The translations under genes were made by a program, and so were the position numbers. The notes beneath the pieces are model-generated. The model searched no databases. It saw only the letters and a program-made list of their open reading frames with translations, and had not been told where the DNA came from. Of a DNA stretch of 13,842 nucleotides, positions 5,338 through 13,639 are shown one piece after another; positions within the stretch are counted from its first letter, which is position 1, and every line of letters begins with the position of its first letter. Origin of the DNA: Spirochaetae bacterium HGW-Spirochaetae-7 (GTDB taxonomy: Bacteria > Spirochaetota > Spirochaetia > Treponematales > UBA12059); NCBI GenBank assembly GCA_002839245.1, contig PGXR01000052.1, positions 1 to 13,842 of the forward strand, given 5' to 3'.

Positions 5338-8163
5338 TCAGGGAACCAGGTCGACGACGTAGAGTTTCGTCGCGCCGTTGAGGGCGTACAGATACTCGCC
5401 GTAGAGAGCGAGCCGTGTCGGGTTGAATCCGGCCGCGGACAGCGTCCCGGCCGATATCGGTGAACGGGGGTTGGAGATGTCCCATATCTCGAGTCCAAGT
5501 GATGGTTTGGCGACGTACGCGTAGTTGCCGCGCACCACGACGTCGGTTGCGCCTGAGCCGCTCAAGGCAGACGGCCAGATGCGCGCCTGCCCGGTTGTGC
5601 TCCACGAGCGAGCCGTGGCCGCGTCGTAGACCAGGAGCCCGTTGGTCGTGTCGGCTACCAGGGCGAAGTCGCCGTACATGGCGAGCGCCGAGGCGGAGTC
5701 CCCGACGGGGAGCGCGCCGTATCCGCTGAGCGTGACGGGGAAGGATGGATCGGTAACGTCGACGACACGGAGCCCCCCGAGTTCGTTGGCGATGAACGCA
5801 AGGTTTCCCTTTACCGCGACACTACGTATCTCGTGGTTCGTACTCAGGGTGCCTTGGGTCTGCGCCGTGCCGACTATGGTCAGGGTGCCTTGCCGGGAAA
5901 GGTCCACCGAGACGAGCGACGAGTTGGAAGTTCCCAAGAGCGCGTAGTGCCCGGTCAGGGCGATTGCCCAGGCGTAACCGCCGGGAAGGCTTACGTACCC
6001 GGGAGCCACATAGGCAGGCGCGCCAGGGTTGGTGACGTCGAGCGATGCTACGCCGCTTCGTTCCGAAGCCAGGAACGCGCGGGATCCTGCAAAAGAGAAC
6101 TCATAGGGGGAATAGATGCTTATGTTGTTTGCGTACCGGGAGGGAGAGGCGGGATTGCCGATATCGTACGCGGAGGCATGCCAGTCTGGGGATGGGGGAT
6201 CAGGCGGTATGCTGTAGTACTCGGATATATACAGGTAGTTCCGGTAGGCGGCGATGCGTGCTCCGGCGTTGACGTTGGTGAGCGTCGTGACCAAGGTTGC
6301 CGCCGATGGATCGTTCGCACCGTAGATGGGCAGGCCGTACTGGTAGCCGGCGGAGACGTAGGCGTAACCGCCGCCAACTTCGACGTGGTTGCCTTTCCCC
6401 GGCACCGTCTGTATGCGGACCAAGGAAAGGTTCGCCGGGTCGTGGGCGTCAACAACCGCGTAGCCGTAATCACGCAGCGCGACGAAAACCCTCGTGCCTG
6501 AAACGACGACTGATTGCGCCGGAGCGACGGTCCCGGAAACATCAAGCGACTTCAGGAGAGTCGGAGCCGACGGCGTGGAGGTCTGGTAGGATTGCACGTT
6601 CCAGCCCGAGGCCGCGTACAGTATGGTGCCGCTGAACGTCAGGGCATACGAACTGGCAACGGCCGATGAAACGCGGCTTGCCACGGGAGCGGTGGAAGTA
6701 CCCGTAATCAAGTAAAGCGCGGAGGTCGAATTCCCGGCGACGGCGAGCACCTTCGAACCGCCCCTGTCCTGAACGGCGATTTCGTAGTTCTGCCCGAGTG
6801 TCGCATAGTCCTGGTTGGCAAGCCTGACTACGGGTGCTGTTTTATTGGTGACGTCGACGACGTAGAAGCCTTCATTGAATCCCGCCACGAACGCCAGCTC
6901 CCCGAGCACTGCCACGCCTTCCGCCTGCATGTCGGCGCCTGATGACAGGACGACGCTGCCGACCATGACCGGCGCCGCGGGATTCGCGACATTTACGATG
7001 TACAGGCTCTTCCAGCCGGTCACGTACGCATAGTCGCCTTGCAGGAAGACGTCCCGTGCGGAGGAAATGGTTACTTTCCCCTTTTCTTTAGGATACGAGG
7101 GATTGCTGACGTCAAGTATCCGGAGCCCATAATAATAGTCGGCGACGTAGAGGTAACCCGCACGCCAGGTCGACGAGTCCGCTGCGCTGACCCCGTCGTA
7201 GCTCGCCACCGAGGCGTCCGAGCGGGAAGCGGTCGGATCCGCCTGTGCCTCAACCCATTCGCTCTTCACGCTCGAGTAGTTGGCCGGCTTTACCGTGTAG
7301 TAATACTTGACGCCCTGGGAAACGCTGGAATCCCTGAACGGCGGCGCCGCGATGGGGCCGGAAACGCTTTCCCAAGGTCCGGCCGGAGAGTATGCGCGGA
7401 GGACGTCGTAGCTCTGGATGGCAGGGAATGTTCGCCAGTCGAGTTCGATGCCGTTGAAATAGGCAGAAACTCGCGGAAACAGGTGGAGGGTGGACAAGGG
7501 AATGGACCTGAGCACTGCGGAATAGTCTTTTTTGCCGTCGGAGGTGGTTCCCTCCAGAAGGAAGCTGTACAGGGTTCCATTCTTGAGCTGGTTCAAGGTG
7601 TATGGCGACACGACGCCGTCGATCGCCGTCGAGCTTGCCGGATCGGGGGTTCGGGCGGATGGCTCGAAATAGAGCCTGTAGCTTTGCACTCCCGGAACCT
7701 GGCTCCAGGTGAGCGCTACTTCCTTGTTCCCCTCGATGGCCGCGAAGCTGGGAATTTCGTTGCCGGGGAAAGTCAGCGGCAGGCGGTATTCGGTGACGTT
7801 TCCGTTCCAGTCGGTCGCCTTGAGGAGTACGACGATGTTCTCGCGCAAGTCGTTGGACTCGGCAATCGAGAAACTGCCGTCATTCCCGATGGTCGCGTCT
7901 TTGGGCGCTGTATGCGACAGGATTTCATAGGACAGGGAGCTGACCTTGCCGGGGTGACCGGGCGAAGCCAGGTCGGAGACGGTGCCTTCGATTGACAGTA
8001 CGCGGGAGTACGGGGCGTATTCCCCGGGCGAAGCAACAGCGATGACGGGCGGGCTCAGGTCTCGCACGCTGTCCACGAGATCGGTCATGATGGGTACGGG
8101 ACACGAAGTCATCATGAGAACCAGCAAAAGCGCATCAAGACGAGCGACCGATCGACTGATCAT
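5338..8163 (-). CDS. Lipoprotein with FN3-like domains and LVIVD beta-propeller repeats
   Basis: A 941-residue surface or periplasmic lipoprotein. The signal peptide has a hydrophobic core LLLVLMM and a relaxed lipobox, with C21 the likely lipidated cysteine. Residues about 38-133 look Ig-like (IEGTVSD, then LLKATDWNGNVTEYRLPL). Two FN3-like domains follow at about 136-222 (VALTWSQVPGVQSYRLYF) and 228-308 (IELDWRTFPAIQSYDVLRAY). From about 335 to the end I count roughly fourteen repeats of the type xYLYVADYxxGLRILDVSNPxxP, the LVIVD class, enough for two seven-bladed propellers. Such domains normally mediate binding rather than catalysis. The start is the ATG at 8163, set by GGAGGTG 6 nt upstream (8170-8176); the ATG at 8187 lacks a binding site. 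It is first in a two-gene leftward operon. Confidence 0.87.
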   Translation of the reverse strand: MISRSVARLDALLLVLMMTSCPVPIMTDLVDSVRDLSPPVIAVASPGEYAPYSRVLSIEGTVSDLASPGHPGKVSSLSYEILSHTAPKDATIGNDGSFSIAESNDLRENIVVLLKATDWNGNVTEYRLPLTFPGNEIPSFAAIEGNKEVALTWSQVPGVQSYRLYFEPSARTPDPASSTAIDGVVSPYTLNQLKNGTLYSFLLEGTTSDGKKDYSAVLRSIPLSTLHLFPRVSAYFNGIELDWRTFPAIQSYDVLRAYSPAGPWESVSGPIAAPPFRDSSVSQGVKYYYTVKPANYSSVKSEWVEAQADPTASRSDASVASYDGVSAADSSTWRAGYLYVADYYYGLRILDVSNPSYPKEKGKVTISSARDVFLQGDYAYVTGWKSLYIVNVANPAAPVMVGSVVLSSGADMQAEGVAVLGELAFVAGFNEGFYVVDVTNKTAPVVRLANQDYATLGQNYEIAVQDRGGSKVLAVAGNSTSALYLITGTSTAPVASRVSSAVASSYALTFSGTILYAASGWNVQSYQTSTPSAPTLLKSLDVSGTVAPAQSVVVSGTRVFVALRDYGYAVVDAHDPANLSLVRIQTVPGKGNHVEVGGGYAYVSAGYQYGLPIYGANDPSAATLVTTLTNVNAGARIAAYRNYLYISEYYSIPPDPPSPDWHASAYDIGNPASPSRYANNISIYSPYEFSFAGSRAFLASERSGVASLDVTNPGAPAYVAPGYVSLPGGYAWAIALTGHYALLGTSNSSLVSVDLSRQGTLTIVGTAQTQGTLSTNHEIRSVAVKGNLAFIANELGGLRVVDVTDPSFPVTLSGYGALPVGDSASALAMYGDFALVADTTNGLLVYDAATARSWSTTGQARIWPSALSGSGATDVVVRGNYAYVAKPSLGLEIWDISNPRSPISAGTLSAAGFNPTRLALYGEYLYALNGATKLYVVDLVP

Positions 8164-8189
8164 GGCCTGCACCTCCAAACACTGCATAT

Positions 8190-8218
8190 AATATATTACA
8201 AAGTAAATGCGTAATCAA
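8190..8218 (-). promoter_or_regulatory. Promoter for the leftward lipoprotein/transglutaminase operon
   Basis: On the minus strand, TTGATT (8213-8218) and TATATT (8190-8195) are exactly 17 nt apart in a locally AT-rich patch. The predicted start near 8183 gives a leader of about 20 nt carrying the Shine-Dalgarno at 8170-8176. Among the promoters proposed in this window it is one of the best matches. Confidence 0.7.
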
Positions 8219-8255
8219 TTTGAAGCAACGGAATATGACCGATTCGCAGCATGGA

Positions 8256-8284
8256 CTGACAGTTTGGTACGCCGTGAGTATCGT
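8256..8284 (+). promoter_or_regulatory. Possible promoter for the TPR lipoprotein/cyclase operon
   Basis: CTGACA (8256-8261) and TATCGT (8279-8284) are 17 nt apart, giving a leader of about 120 nt before the ATG at 8413. The -35 is close to consensus and the -10 is weak. It lies back to back with the leftward promoter at 8190-8218, so shared regulation from this 249-bp intergenic region is possible. No clear operator is seen. Confidence 0.4.
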
Positions 8285-8412
8285 AATTATGGACGAAAAG
8301 GATTATCATTGCAGATTATGAGTTTTCCGGAGTATGCCGTCCCCGTAAACCGCTTGCAGCGTCCGGGTGCCCACGGCGCGCCATCGAATCGCCATTTGTT
8401 GTCGGAGTTACC

Positions 8413-9669
8413 ATGAGAATCAAGTCACTAGTTGTGCTGGCGGTGGCCACGGTATCGTCTGGTTGCGCCTCCCTCGGCGATCCATTCCTTCTGTCCTTCG
8501 ACACGAACGCCAGATACCAGTCTGAGGCCGTTACCGCGGAGGGCATCGACGCGTACAAGTCTACCCTGATCGTCGCGGGCGACGTCGCGGAATCGGGCAA
8601 GGTCCAGCGCTATTTCGAAGCCGCCCTGCGGTACGACCCCACCAATACCGAGGCTGCCAGGTACCTGGCCCTCGTCGAGGACTATCGCGCGAACCGCTTC
8701 GCGGCGGCCGTCAAGGATGCTGACATCCTGCTCAAGAAGCGGGGCAGGAGCAGCGACGACGAGTACAGACTGTTGATGGCCGTGCGCAAAGCCCAGGCGA
8801 TCTATCCCCGCGACGACGCGACTGTCCGCCTCGTCAGGGCGACCGTGGAGCCGCGCAAACAGTACGTGGCCGCGAGGCTGGCCGAGGTTGGTACGATGCG
8901 AGCGACCGTGTCGCCGGACTCCAGGGAGAGCGCTCGGGAGAAGGTGTCAGTCGACGCATTCAAGATAGTCCTCAAGGTACGGGACGTCGAACCTGGCAAC
9001 ATGGACGGTTCCAAGGCGTTCCGTGAACTCAAGTCGGAGATATCCTCCATCGTCGAGAAACGTATCGCAGCCGTCGAGGCCCTTGTAGCCAAGGGATCGT
9101 TCGATGAAGCCCGGTCGACGCTTTCGCTGGTCAAGGACCTCGACTCGAAGATAGGCGGAACCTTCGAGCCGGAAATAGCCAAATCGGAGTACGGCTTGTA
9201 CCTTGCCTGGGCCAAGTATTATGAAGGGCGCAAGGAATGGTCCAAGGCGGATTCCCGTATACACAGCGCTCTGTTGATTCAGAAGGGCGGCGACGCCATG
9301 GCACTCCAGAAGCGAATCGCCTCTGCCGCGGCGGCCGAGGAACGGGGTAGTTCGTTCGGCGCGGGCCTCGTCAACCTCGACCGCTACATAGCAAGCGGCG
9401 AGCTGCTCCGCGCCCAGCGCCTGCTCGCGTCGCTCTCGAAGACGACCTCCAAGTCGTCCGAGCGGGCCGAACTCGACAAGCGGCGAAGGCAGATGGTCGA
9501 CGCTCTCGCGGGTATCTACTCGTCGGCCGTAGCCGCCTATCGAGCAGAGCGGTTCAAGGACGCGGTCACCGCCTTCGAGACTGTGGTCGCCATCGACTCG
9601 ACCTACGAGGACGCGGCCGAATACCTCGACAAGGCCAGGACCAAGCAGAAATTGCTGGACCAGTACTGA
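8413..9669 (+). CDS. TPR-containing lipoprotein
   Basis: A 418-residue exported protein. The N-terminus MRIKSLVVLAVATVSSGC is a lipoprotein signal with relaxed lipobox and lipidated C18. The mature part is almost entirely helical and charged. TPR-like units occur at about 60-105 (AALRYDPTNTEAARYLALVE) and at 371-415 (AVAAYRAERFKDAVTAFET, then VVAIDSTYEDAAEYLDKAR). The middle has diverged helical repeats rich in Lys/Glu. TPRs bind peptides, so a scaffold or sensor role in the envelope is inferred; no enzymatic motif is visible. GGAG (8404-8407) lies 5 nt before the ATG. The adenylate cyclase gene starts 22 nt after its stop, so the two are almost certainly one operon and possibly functional partners. 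Confidence 0.83.
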   Translation: MRIKSLVVLAVATVSSGCASLGDPFLLSFDTNARYQSEAVTAEGIDAYKSTLIVAGDVAESGKVQRYFEAALRYDPTNTEAARYLALVEDYRANRFAAAVKDADILLKKRGRSSDDEYRLLMAVRKAQAIYPRDDATVRLVRATVEPRKQYVAARLAEVGTMRATVSPDSRESAREKVSVDAFKIVLKVRDVEPGNMDGSKAFRELKSEISSIVEKRIAAVEALVAKGSFDEARSTLSLVKDLDSKIGGTFEPEIAKSEYGLYLAWAKYYEGRKEWSKADSRIHSALLIQKGGDAMALQKRIASAAAAEERGSSFGAGLVNLDRYIASGELLRAQRLLASLSKTTSKSSERAELDKRRRQMVDALAGIYSSAVAAYRAERFKDAVTAFETVVAIDSTYEDAAEYLDKARTKQKLLDQY

Positions 9670-9691
9670 TCAGCGAGCGCGGAGGATGTCG

Positions 9692-11830
9692 ATGAAAGAA
9701 AAACGGGATCTGTCGGTTCTTCGTTCGTTCGCGCCGGATTGGACCTGGACCGCGATCACGGCTACGTGGCTGCTCTGGCCGTTTCTGGCTCATGTAGGTC
9801 CGGCGAGTCCCACCGCCTTCGGGTCGGTTTCGGCGATTTCGGCGGCCGGGCATCCTGGATATGCCGTCGTGGCTACCGTGGCCGCCTTGCTCCTCGCGGC
9901 GGCGAGCTTGTGGAAGCTCGCCGCCTGGTTCCTCAGGCACAAGCTCGCGATGCTTGCCGAGCCGGGAAGGCCGCTGGCGATCGTCATCAATGTCGTTTCG
10001 TCGCTATGCGCGCTCGTGATCCCCGCAACGCACGCAATGACGTTCGCGACCCGACCCGGGTACTTCTCGGGAGTAGCCTGGTGGGCCTGGGCAATGGCAG
10101 CCCTGTCGTTAGGCTGGAACGCGTTTTCCATCATGAACCTCATCCGGGTCCTGAGCGAACGCGACGAGGGTTTCAGGGAATATATCGAATTCCGGCGCGT
10201 CACCGAGAAGCCGGAGAAGTTGATCTTCAACCTGGGGCGATCCCGCGGAATCCAGCGACGGCTGACACTGTCGTTCACCGGGCTCATCCTGGTCGTCGTC
10301 GTCGTGCTCGCGACCTCGCTGCTGGGCGATTTCGGGTCGACCCTGCTCCGGGCCATCATGGACAACGGACGCTCTCTGGCGGACAGGACATCGAGCATCG
10401 TCAAGACAAACATCGGGGATCGCATAGCCATCGACGATTATCTTGCCATCGAGGCGGTCAAGAACAAGTCAGCCTCGTTTCCGTTCTCGAGCGTCTCGCA
10501 GTACAGGCGCGACCCCAAGACCGGCGCCTACGCGGTCCGTTCCTCTACCGATCCGTCCCTGATCGGCGAGGTTCTCGACGCCGGACAGGCAGAGGCGGTT
10601 TCCATGCAGCCCACGATGACCGAGGGCGACTCGACGATCGAGTTCCGCGCGCCGGTGGTGCTCTCGGGCGTCAATCTCGGCTTCGTCTCGGTGGTCTACG
10701 ATCGCGAGATGATATACGGCCCGTATTACCTGACCAAGGTCAAGGCGGTGATCATCGCCTTCCTGTTCCTGTACGCGTCGGTGTTCATCACGTTCCTTTT
10801 CGGGCGCAGCATCGTGTTCCCGATCCTGTTCTTGCGGATGGGCGTCAGTTCAATATCAAAGCGGCTTTCGTCGATGGTGAAGGGGCAGGAGAGGGTGTCG
10901 GCAGACAACCTTCTGTACAACGACCGCGTGGTGACCAGGGACGAGATCAAGAAGCTTTCGGTGGAGATCGGAAACATGGCCGCGGTCATACGCGGAGTGA
11001 TACCGTACATCTCCGCGTCGACGCTAATGAATTCTGAGAAGGGCCTGCCGACGACAGAGCGCCGCGACCTGGCGTTCCTGTTCACCGACATCCGGGGATT
11101 CACGACGATCTGTGAAGGATTGGCCCCGGAAGAAGTGGTGGCGATGCTCAACCACTACCTCGACCTCCAGACCACGGCCATCGTCGCCAACGGCGGCGAG
11201 ATCGATAAATTCGTCGGCGACGAGATGATGGCGATGTTCGACGGCCCCGACAAGGAGATCAGGGCTTGCCGAGCCGGCATGCACATCCGCAAGGTCATGG
11301 CCGAGGCGCAGGAAAAGGCAAGGACCGATTCCAGCGCCATAGTCTCCATCGGCATAGGCATCAATTCGGGCCAAGTGGTTTTCGGCTCAGTAGGAGCGCG
11401 CGAACGGATGGACTTCACCAGCATAGGCGATACGGTCAACCTGGCGGCCCGGCTAGAAGGCGCCAACAAGACCTACGGCACCAAGTCACTCGTCAGCGAT
11501 ACCGTCTACGAGCGCGTCAAGCAACATTTCGTATGCAGGGAGATAGACCTGATAACGGTAAAGGGCAAGAACGTGCCGGTGCGTATCTACGAGGTGCTCC
11601 AGGAGACGGCCAAGGCTCCCGCGAAGCTCAGGCAGATCAAGGAAGGCTTCGAGGCCGGACTCGCGGCGTATCGGGCCAAGCGCTGGGCCGCCGCGAAGAA
11701 ATTCTTCGGCAAGGTCCATGAGCTGTACGGCGACGAGGCGAGCGTCGTCTTCCTCCACCGTATCGACGTCTTCGAGGCCAGCCCCCCGCCAGCCGGATGG
11801 GATGGCGTCTTCCGCATGACGGTAAAGTAG
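9692..11830 (+). CDS. Membrane class III (IIIb-type) adenylate cyclase
   Basis: A 712-residue protein expected to make cAMP from ATP. Four N-terminal helices (about 17-36, 56-78, 94-113, 127-152) precede TM5 (190-211), an extracytoplasmic region (212-349), TM6 (350-372), a HAMP-like linker (373-455) and a cytoplasmic cyclase domain (about 457-636). Metal-binding aspartates are D466 (FTDIRGFT) and D510 (KFVGDE). K506 is the adenine-contacting lysine, and N583 and R587 (TVNLAARLE) are transition-state residues. The usual adenine-selecting Asp is replaced by T576 (FTSIGD), the hallmark of class IIIb, in which bicarbonate stimulation is known for some members. A helical tail (about 641-712) follows. 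The ATG at 9692 is preferred, with GGAGG (9681-9685) 6 nt upstream; the in-frame ATG at 9686 touches that site. Confidence 0.9.
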   Translation: MKEKRDLSVLRSFAPDWTWTAITATWLLWPFLAHVGPASPTAFGSVSAISAAGHPGYAVVATVAALLLAAASLWKLAAWFLRHKLAMLAEPGRPLAIVINVVSSLCALVIPATHAMTFATRPGYFSGVAWWAWAMAALSLGWNAFSIMNLIRVLSERDEGFREYIEFRRVTEKPEKLIFNLGRSRGIQRRLTLSFTGLILVVVVVLATSLLGDFGSTLLRAIMDNGRSLADRTSSIVKTNIGDRIAIDDYLAIEAVKNKSASFPFSSVSQYRRDPKTGAYAVRSSTDPSLIGEVLDAGQAEAVSMQPTMTEGDSTIEFRAPVVLSGVNLGFVSVVYDREMIYGPYYLTKVKAVIIAFLFLYASVFITFLFGRSIVFPILFLRMGVSSISKRLSSMVKGQERVSADNLLYNDRVVTRDEIKKLSVEIGNMAAVIRGVIPYISASTLMNSEKGLPTTERRDLAFLFTDIRGFTTICEGLAPEEVVAMLNHYLDLQTTAIVANGGEIDKFVGDEMMAMFDGPDKEIRACRAGMHIRKVMAEAQEKARTDSSAIVSIGIGINSGQVVFGSVGARERMDFTSIGDTVNLAARLEGANKTYGTKSLVSDTVYERVKQHFVCREIDLITVKGKNVPVRIYEVLQETAKAPAKLRQIKEGFEAGLAAYRAKRWAAAKKFFGKVHELYGDEASVVFLHRIDVFEASPPPAGWDGVFRMTVK

Positions 11831-11843
11831 CGAGGCACTATTC

Positions 11844-11892
11844 GGCCGCGGGATATTCTGCTATATTCATATGGACGAGAATATCCGCGGCC
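11844..11892. other. Long imperfect hairpin between cyclase and helicase genes
   Basis: Positions 11844-11859 pair with 11878-11892 through about 15 bp with one bulge, enclosing an 18-nt AT-rich loop. No T tract follows. It may end the cyclase transcript or be a regulatory structure. Its loop contains the promoter-like sequence listed separately. Confidence 0.55.
11859..11867 (+). promoter_or_regulatory. Extended -10 promoter candidate for the helicase gene
   Basis: TGCTATATT is a TGn-extended -10 element. No good -35 is seen 17 nt upstream, as is common for extended -10 promoters. Transcription would start near 11874, giving a leader of about 100 nt before the ATG at 11977. Confidence 0.4.
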
Positions 11893-11976
11893 CCGTCAAG
11901 GTACGTACGCGGAGCGGCCGCAGGATTTTATAAACAGAACTCATGGCCAATATGCTTTCTCGCCCCAAGGATTTTC

Positions 11977-13488
11977 ATGCACCATTCAGATTTCGAATCA
12001 CTCGGTCTCATGCCCTCCTCGCTGGAGGCGCTTCGCCACGAAGGCTACGAGAAGCCTACGCCTATCCAGTCAGCCACGATCCCGAGCCTGCTGGCCGGCC
12101 GCGACCTCATGGGTTGCGCCCAGACAGGCACCGGCAAGACCGCCGCCTTCGCCCTTCCGACGATACAGCGCCTTATCCAGAACCCGGCCAAGCGGCAGCC
12201 TCACAAGGCCCGCTCCCTGGTCGTGGCGCCAACCAGGGAACTGGCGATGCAGATAGACGCGAGCTTCGCCGCGTACAGCCGCGGCTCCGAATTCAAGCGG
12301 GCCTGCGTTTACGGCGGCGTCGGCAAGGTCCCTCAGATCAGGGCGATGGAAAGGGGCGTCGACGTGCTGGTAGCGACGCCTGGCCGCCTGCTCGACCTCA
12401 AAAACGACGGAGCCATAGACCTCTCGGCCGTCGAGATTGTCATCTTCGACGAGGCCGACCGCATGCTGGACATGGGTTTCATTCATGACGTGCGCAAGAT
12501 AATCGCCATGCTTCCAAAGAAGCGTCAGACCCTGCTTTTCTCCGCGACGATGCCTTCGGAGATAGAGGAACTCGCCCGCAGCCTGCTTTCCGACCCGCTT
12601 CGCGTCGACATCGAGCCCGAGAAGCCTACCATCGACCTGATAACGCAAAGCCTGTATTACGTCGAGAAGGGTTGCAAGCGCGACCTCCTCGTGCACCTGA
12701 TCAAGGAACTAGAGGTGACGCGGGCGGTCGTGTTCTCGAGGACAAAGCACGGCGCCGACCGTATCGCCAAGAGCCTGCACATAGCCGGCATAGAGTCAGG
12801 CGTCATTCACGCCAACAAGGGCCAGGGCAACCGTACCCGGACGATGGAGGCTTTCCGCGCAGGCGAGACGCCGATACTCGTCGCCACCGACCTCGCGGCA
12901 CGGGGCATCGACGTTGACGACATTTCGCACGTGTTCAATTTCGACCTGCCTACCGAACCTGAGACCTACGTCCACCGCATCGGGCGCACAGCGCGAGCCG
13001 GCGCCTCGGGCTTCGCGGTAACTTTCTGCGACACCGAGGAGAAGCGCCTCCTCAAGCAGGTCGAGCACCTGCTCGGCACGACGATACCCGTCATCAAGGT
13101 CCACCCGTACGCCGGCGTACACCGTGCGCCGACCGAGGAGGAACTCCGGGACAAGATGTTCGAGGACCGCTCCAGGGACAGGCAACGGGGACGAGGCCAG
13201 TCGCAGGGACGCGGCCGTCCGCCAGCCCCCTCCGGCGAAAGGCGCGCCACCAGTGGACGACCCGCCGAGTCCAGGCCGTCATCGGGCGGCCAGGATAGAG
13301 GCAGGCAGGCGATCCGCCCTCCTTCAGCCCCGGTTCGATCTTCAACCCCGGCTCGACCAGCGGCGCCCCAGCACGATGCGCCTCGGCGGGATGTTCCCAG
13401 GCGAGACGCTCCGCGACACGAAACGCCGTCCCGCTCGGGCCGCGACGTACGCTCGGTGATAGATGAAATTACTGGAAGGCGCTCATAA
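11977..13488 (+). CDS. DEAD-box ATP-dependent RNA helicase, RhlE-like
   Basis: A 503-residue cytoplasmic RNA helicase that uses ATP to unwind short RNA duplexes in ribosome assembly or RNA decay. All core motifs are intact: Q motif (about 6-31), I AQTGTGKT (48-55), Ia PTRELA (85-90), Ib TPGR (134-137), II DEAD (158-161), III SAT (189-191), V ATDLAARG (303-310) and VI HRIGRTAR (333-340). Overall sequence and order fit the RhlE subgroup. Residues about 395-490 are a disordered, Arg/Pro/Gly-rich tail with imperfect PRRD repeats at 469-480, typical of RNA-binding tails. The ATG at 11977 is chosen because AAGGA (11967-11971) lies 5 nt upstream and homology begins there; the same frame is open for 60 more codons upstream, but these lack family resemblance. 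Confidence 0.93.
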   Translation: MHHSDFESLGLMPSSLEALRHEGYEKPTPIQSATIPSLLAGRDLMGCAQTGTGKTAAFALPTIQRLIQNPAKRQPHKARSLVVAPTRELAMQIDASFAAYSRGSEFKRACVYGGVGKVPQIRAMERGVDVLVATPGRLLDLKNDGAIDLSAVEIVIFDEADRMLDMGFIHDVRKIIAMLPKKRQTLLFSATMPSEIEELARSLLSDPLRVDIEPEKPTIDLITQSLYYVEKGCKRDLLVHLIKELEVTRAVVFSRTKHGADRIAKSLHIAGIESGVIHANKGQGNRTRTMEAFRAGETPILVATDLAARGIDVDDISHVFNFDLPTEPETYVHRIGRTARAGASGFAVTFCDTEEKRLLKQVEHLLGTTIPVIKVHPYAGVHRAPTEEELRDKMFEDRSRDRQRGRGQSQGRGRPPAPSGERRATSGRPAESRPSSGGQDRGRQAIRPPSAPVRSSTPARPAAPQHDAPRRDVPRRDAPRHETPSRSGRDVRSVIDEITGRRS

Positions 13489-13523
13489 CGACAGTCTTGC
13501 CGATGGCGTGACCGGGCCTCAAG

Positions 13524-13532
13524 TGGTATAAT
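13524..13532 (+). promoter_or_regulatory. Extended -10 promoter for the AOR-family gene
   Basis: TGGTATAAT is a perfect TATAAT with an upstream TG extension. No strong -35 is visible. The predicted start is near 13539, so the leader is about 100 nt and begins with the hairpin at 13544-13583. Confidence 0.65.
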
Positions 13533-13543
13533 CGTTCCAGATA

Positions 13544-13583
13544 GAGGCTTTTTCAGGATGCGGAAGCATTCTGGAAAAGCCTC
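13544..13583 (+). promoter_or_regulatory. 5' leader hairpin of the AOR-family gene
   Basis: An 18-bp stem (13544-13561 with 13566-13583, two G-U pairs when read as plus-strand RNA) is capped by a GGAA loop, a GNRA type. No T tract follows, so it is unlikely to be a terminator of the helicase gene. It lies just after the predicted transcript start and may stabilise the mRNA or bind a regulator. It does not match a riboswitch class I know. Confidence 0.6.
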
Positions 13584-13639
13584 GTTCATTGAAAGCGTAC
13601 CCGGACGCAATCTTTTCGGGATCTTTCGAGGAGTTCGAC

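Noticed and set aside
7039..7995. A 318-aa plus-strand ORF antisense to the LVIVD lipoprotein
   Set aside because: Antisense shadow of a gene with clear domains, promoter and ribosome binding site; no recognisable motifs of its own.
8207..8416. Plus-strand 69-aa ORF in the intergenic region
   Set aside because: No ribosome binding site, it overlaps both divergent promoter regions and the start of the next gene, and resembles no known protein.
9739..11037. A 432-aa plus-strand ORF in another frame of the cyclase gene
   Set aside because: Arg/Gly/His-rich composition typical of out-of-frame translation in GC-rich DNA; the overlapping cyclase has complete motifs.
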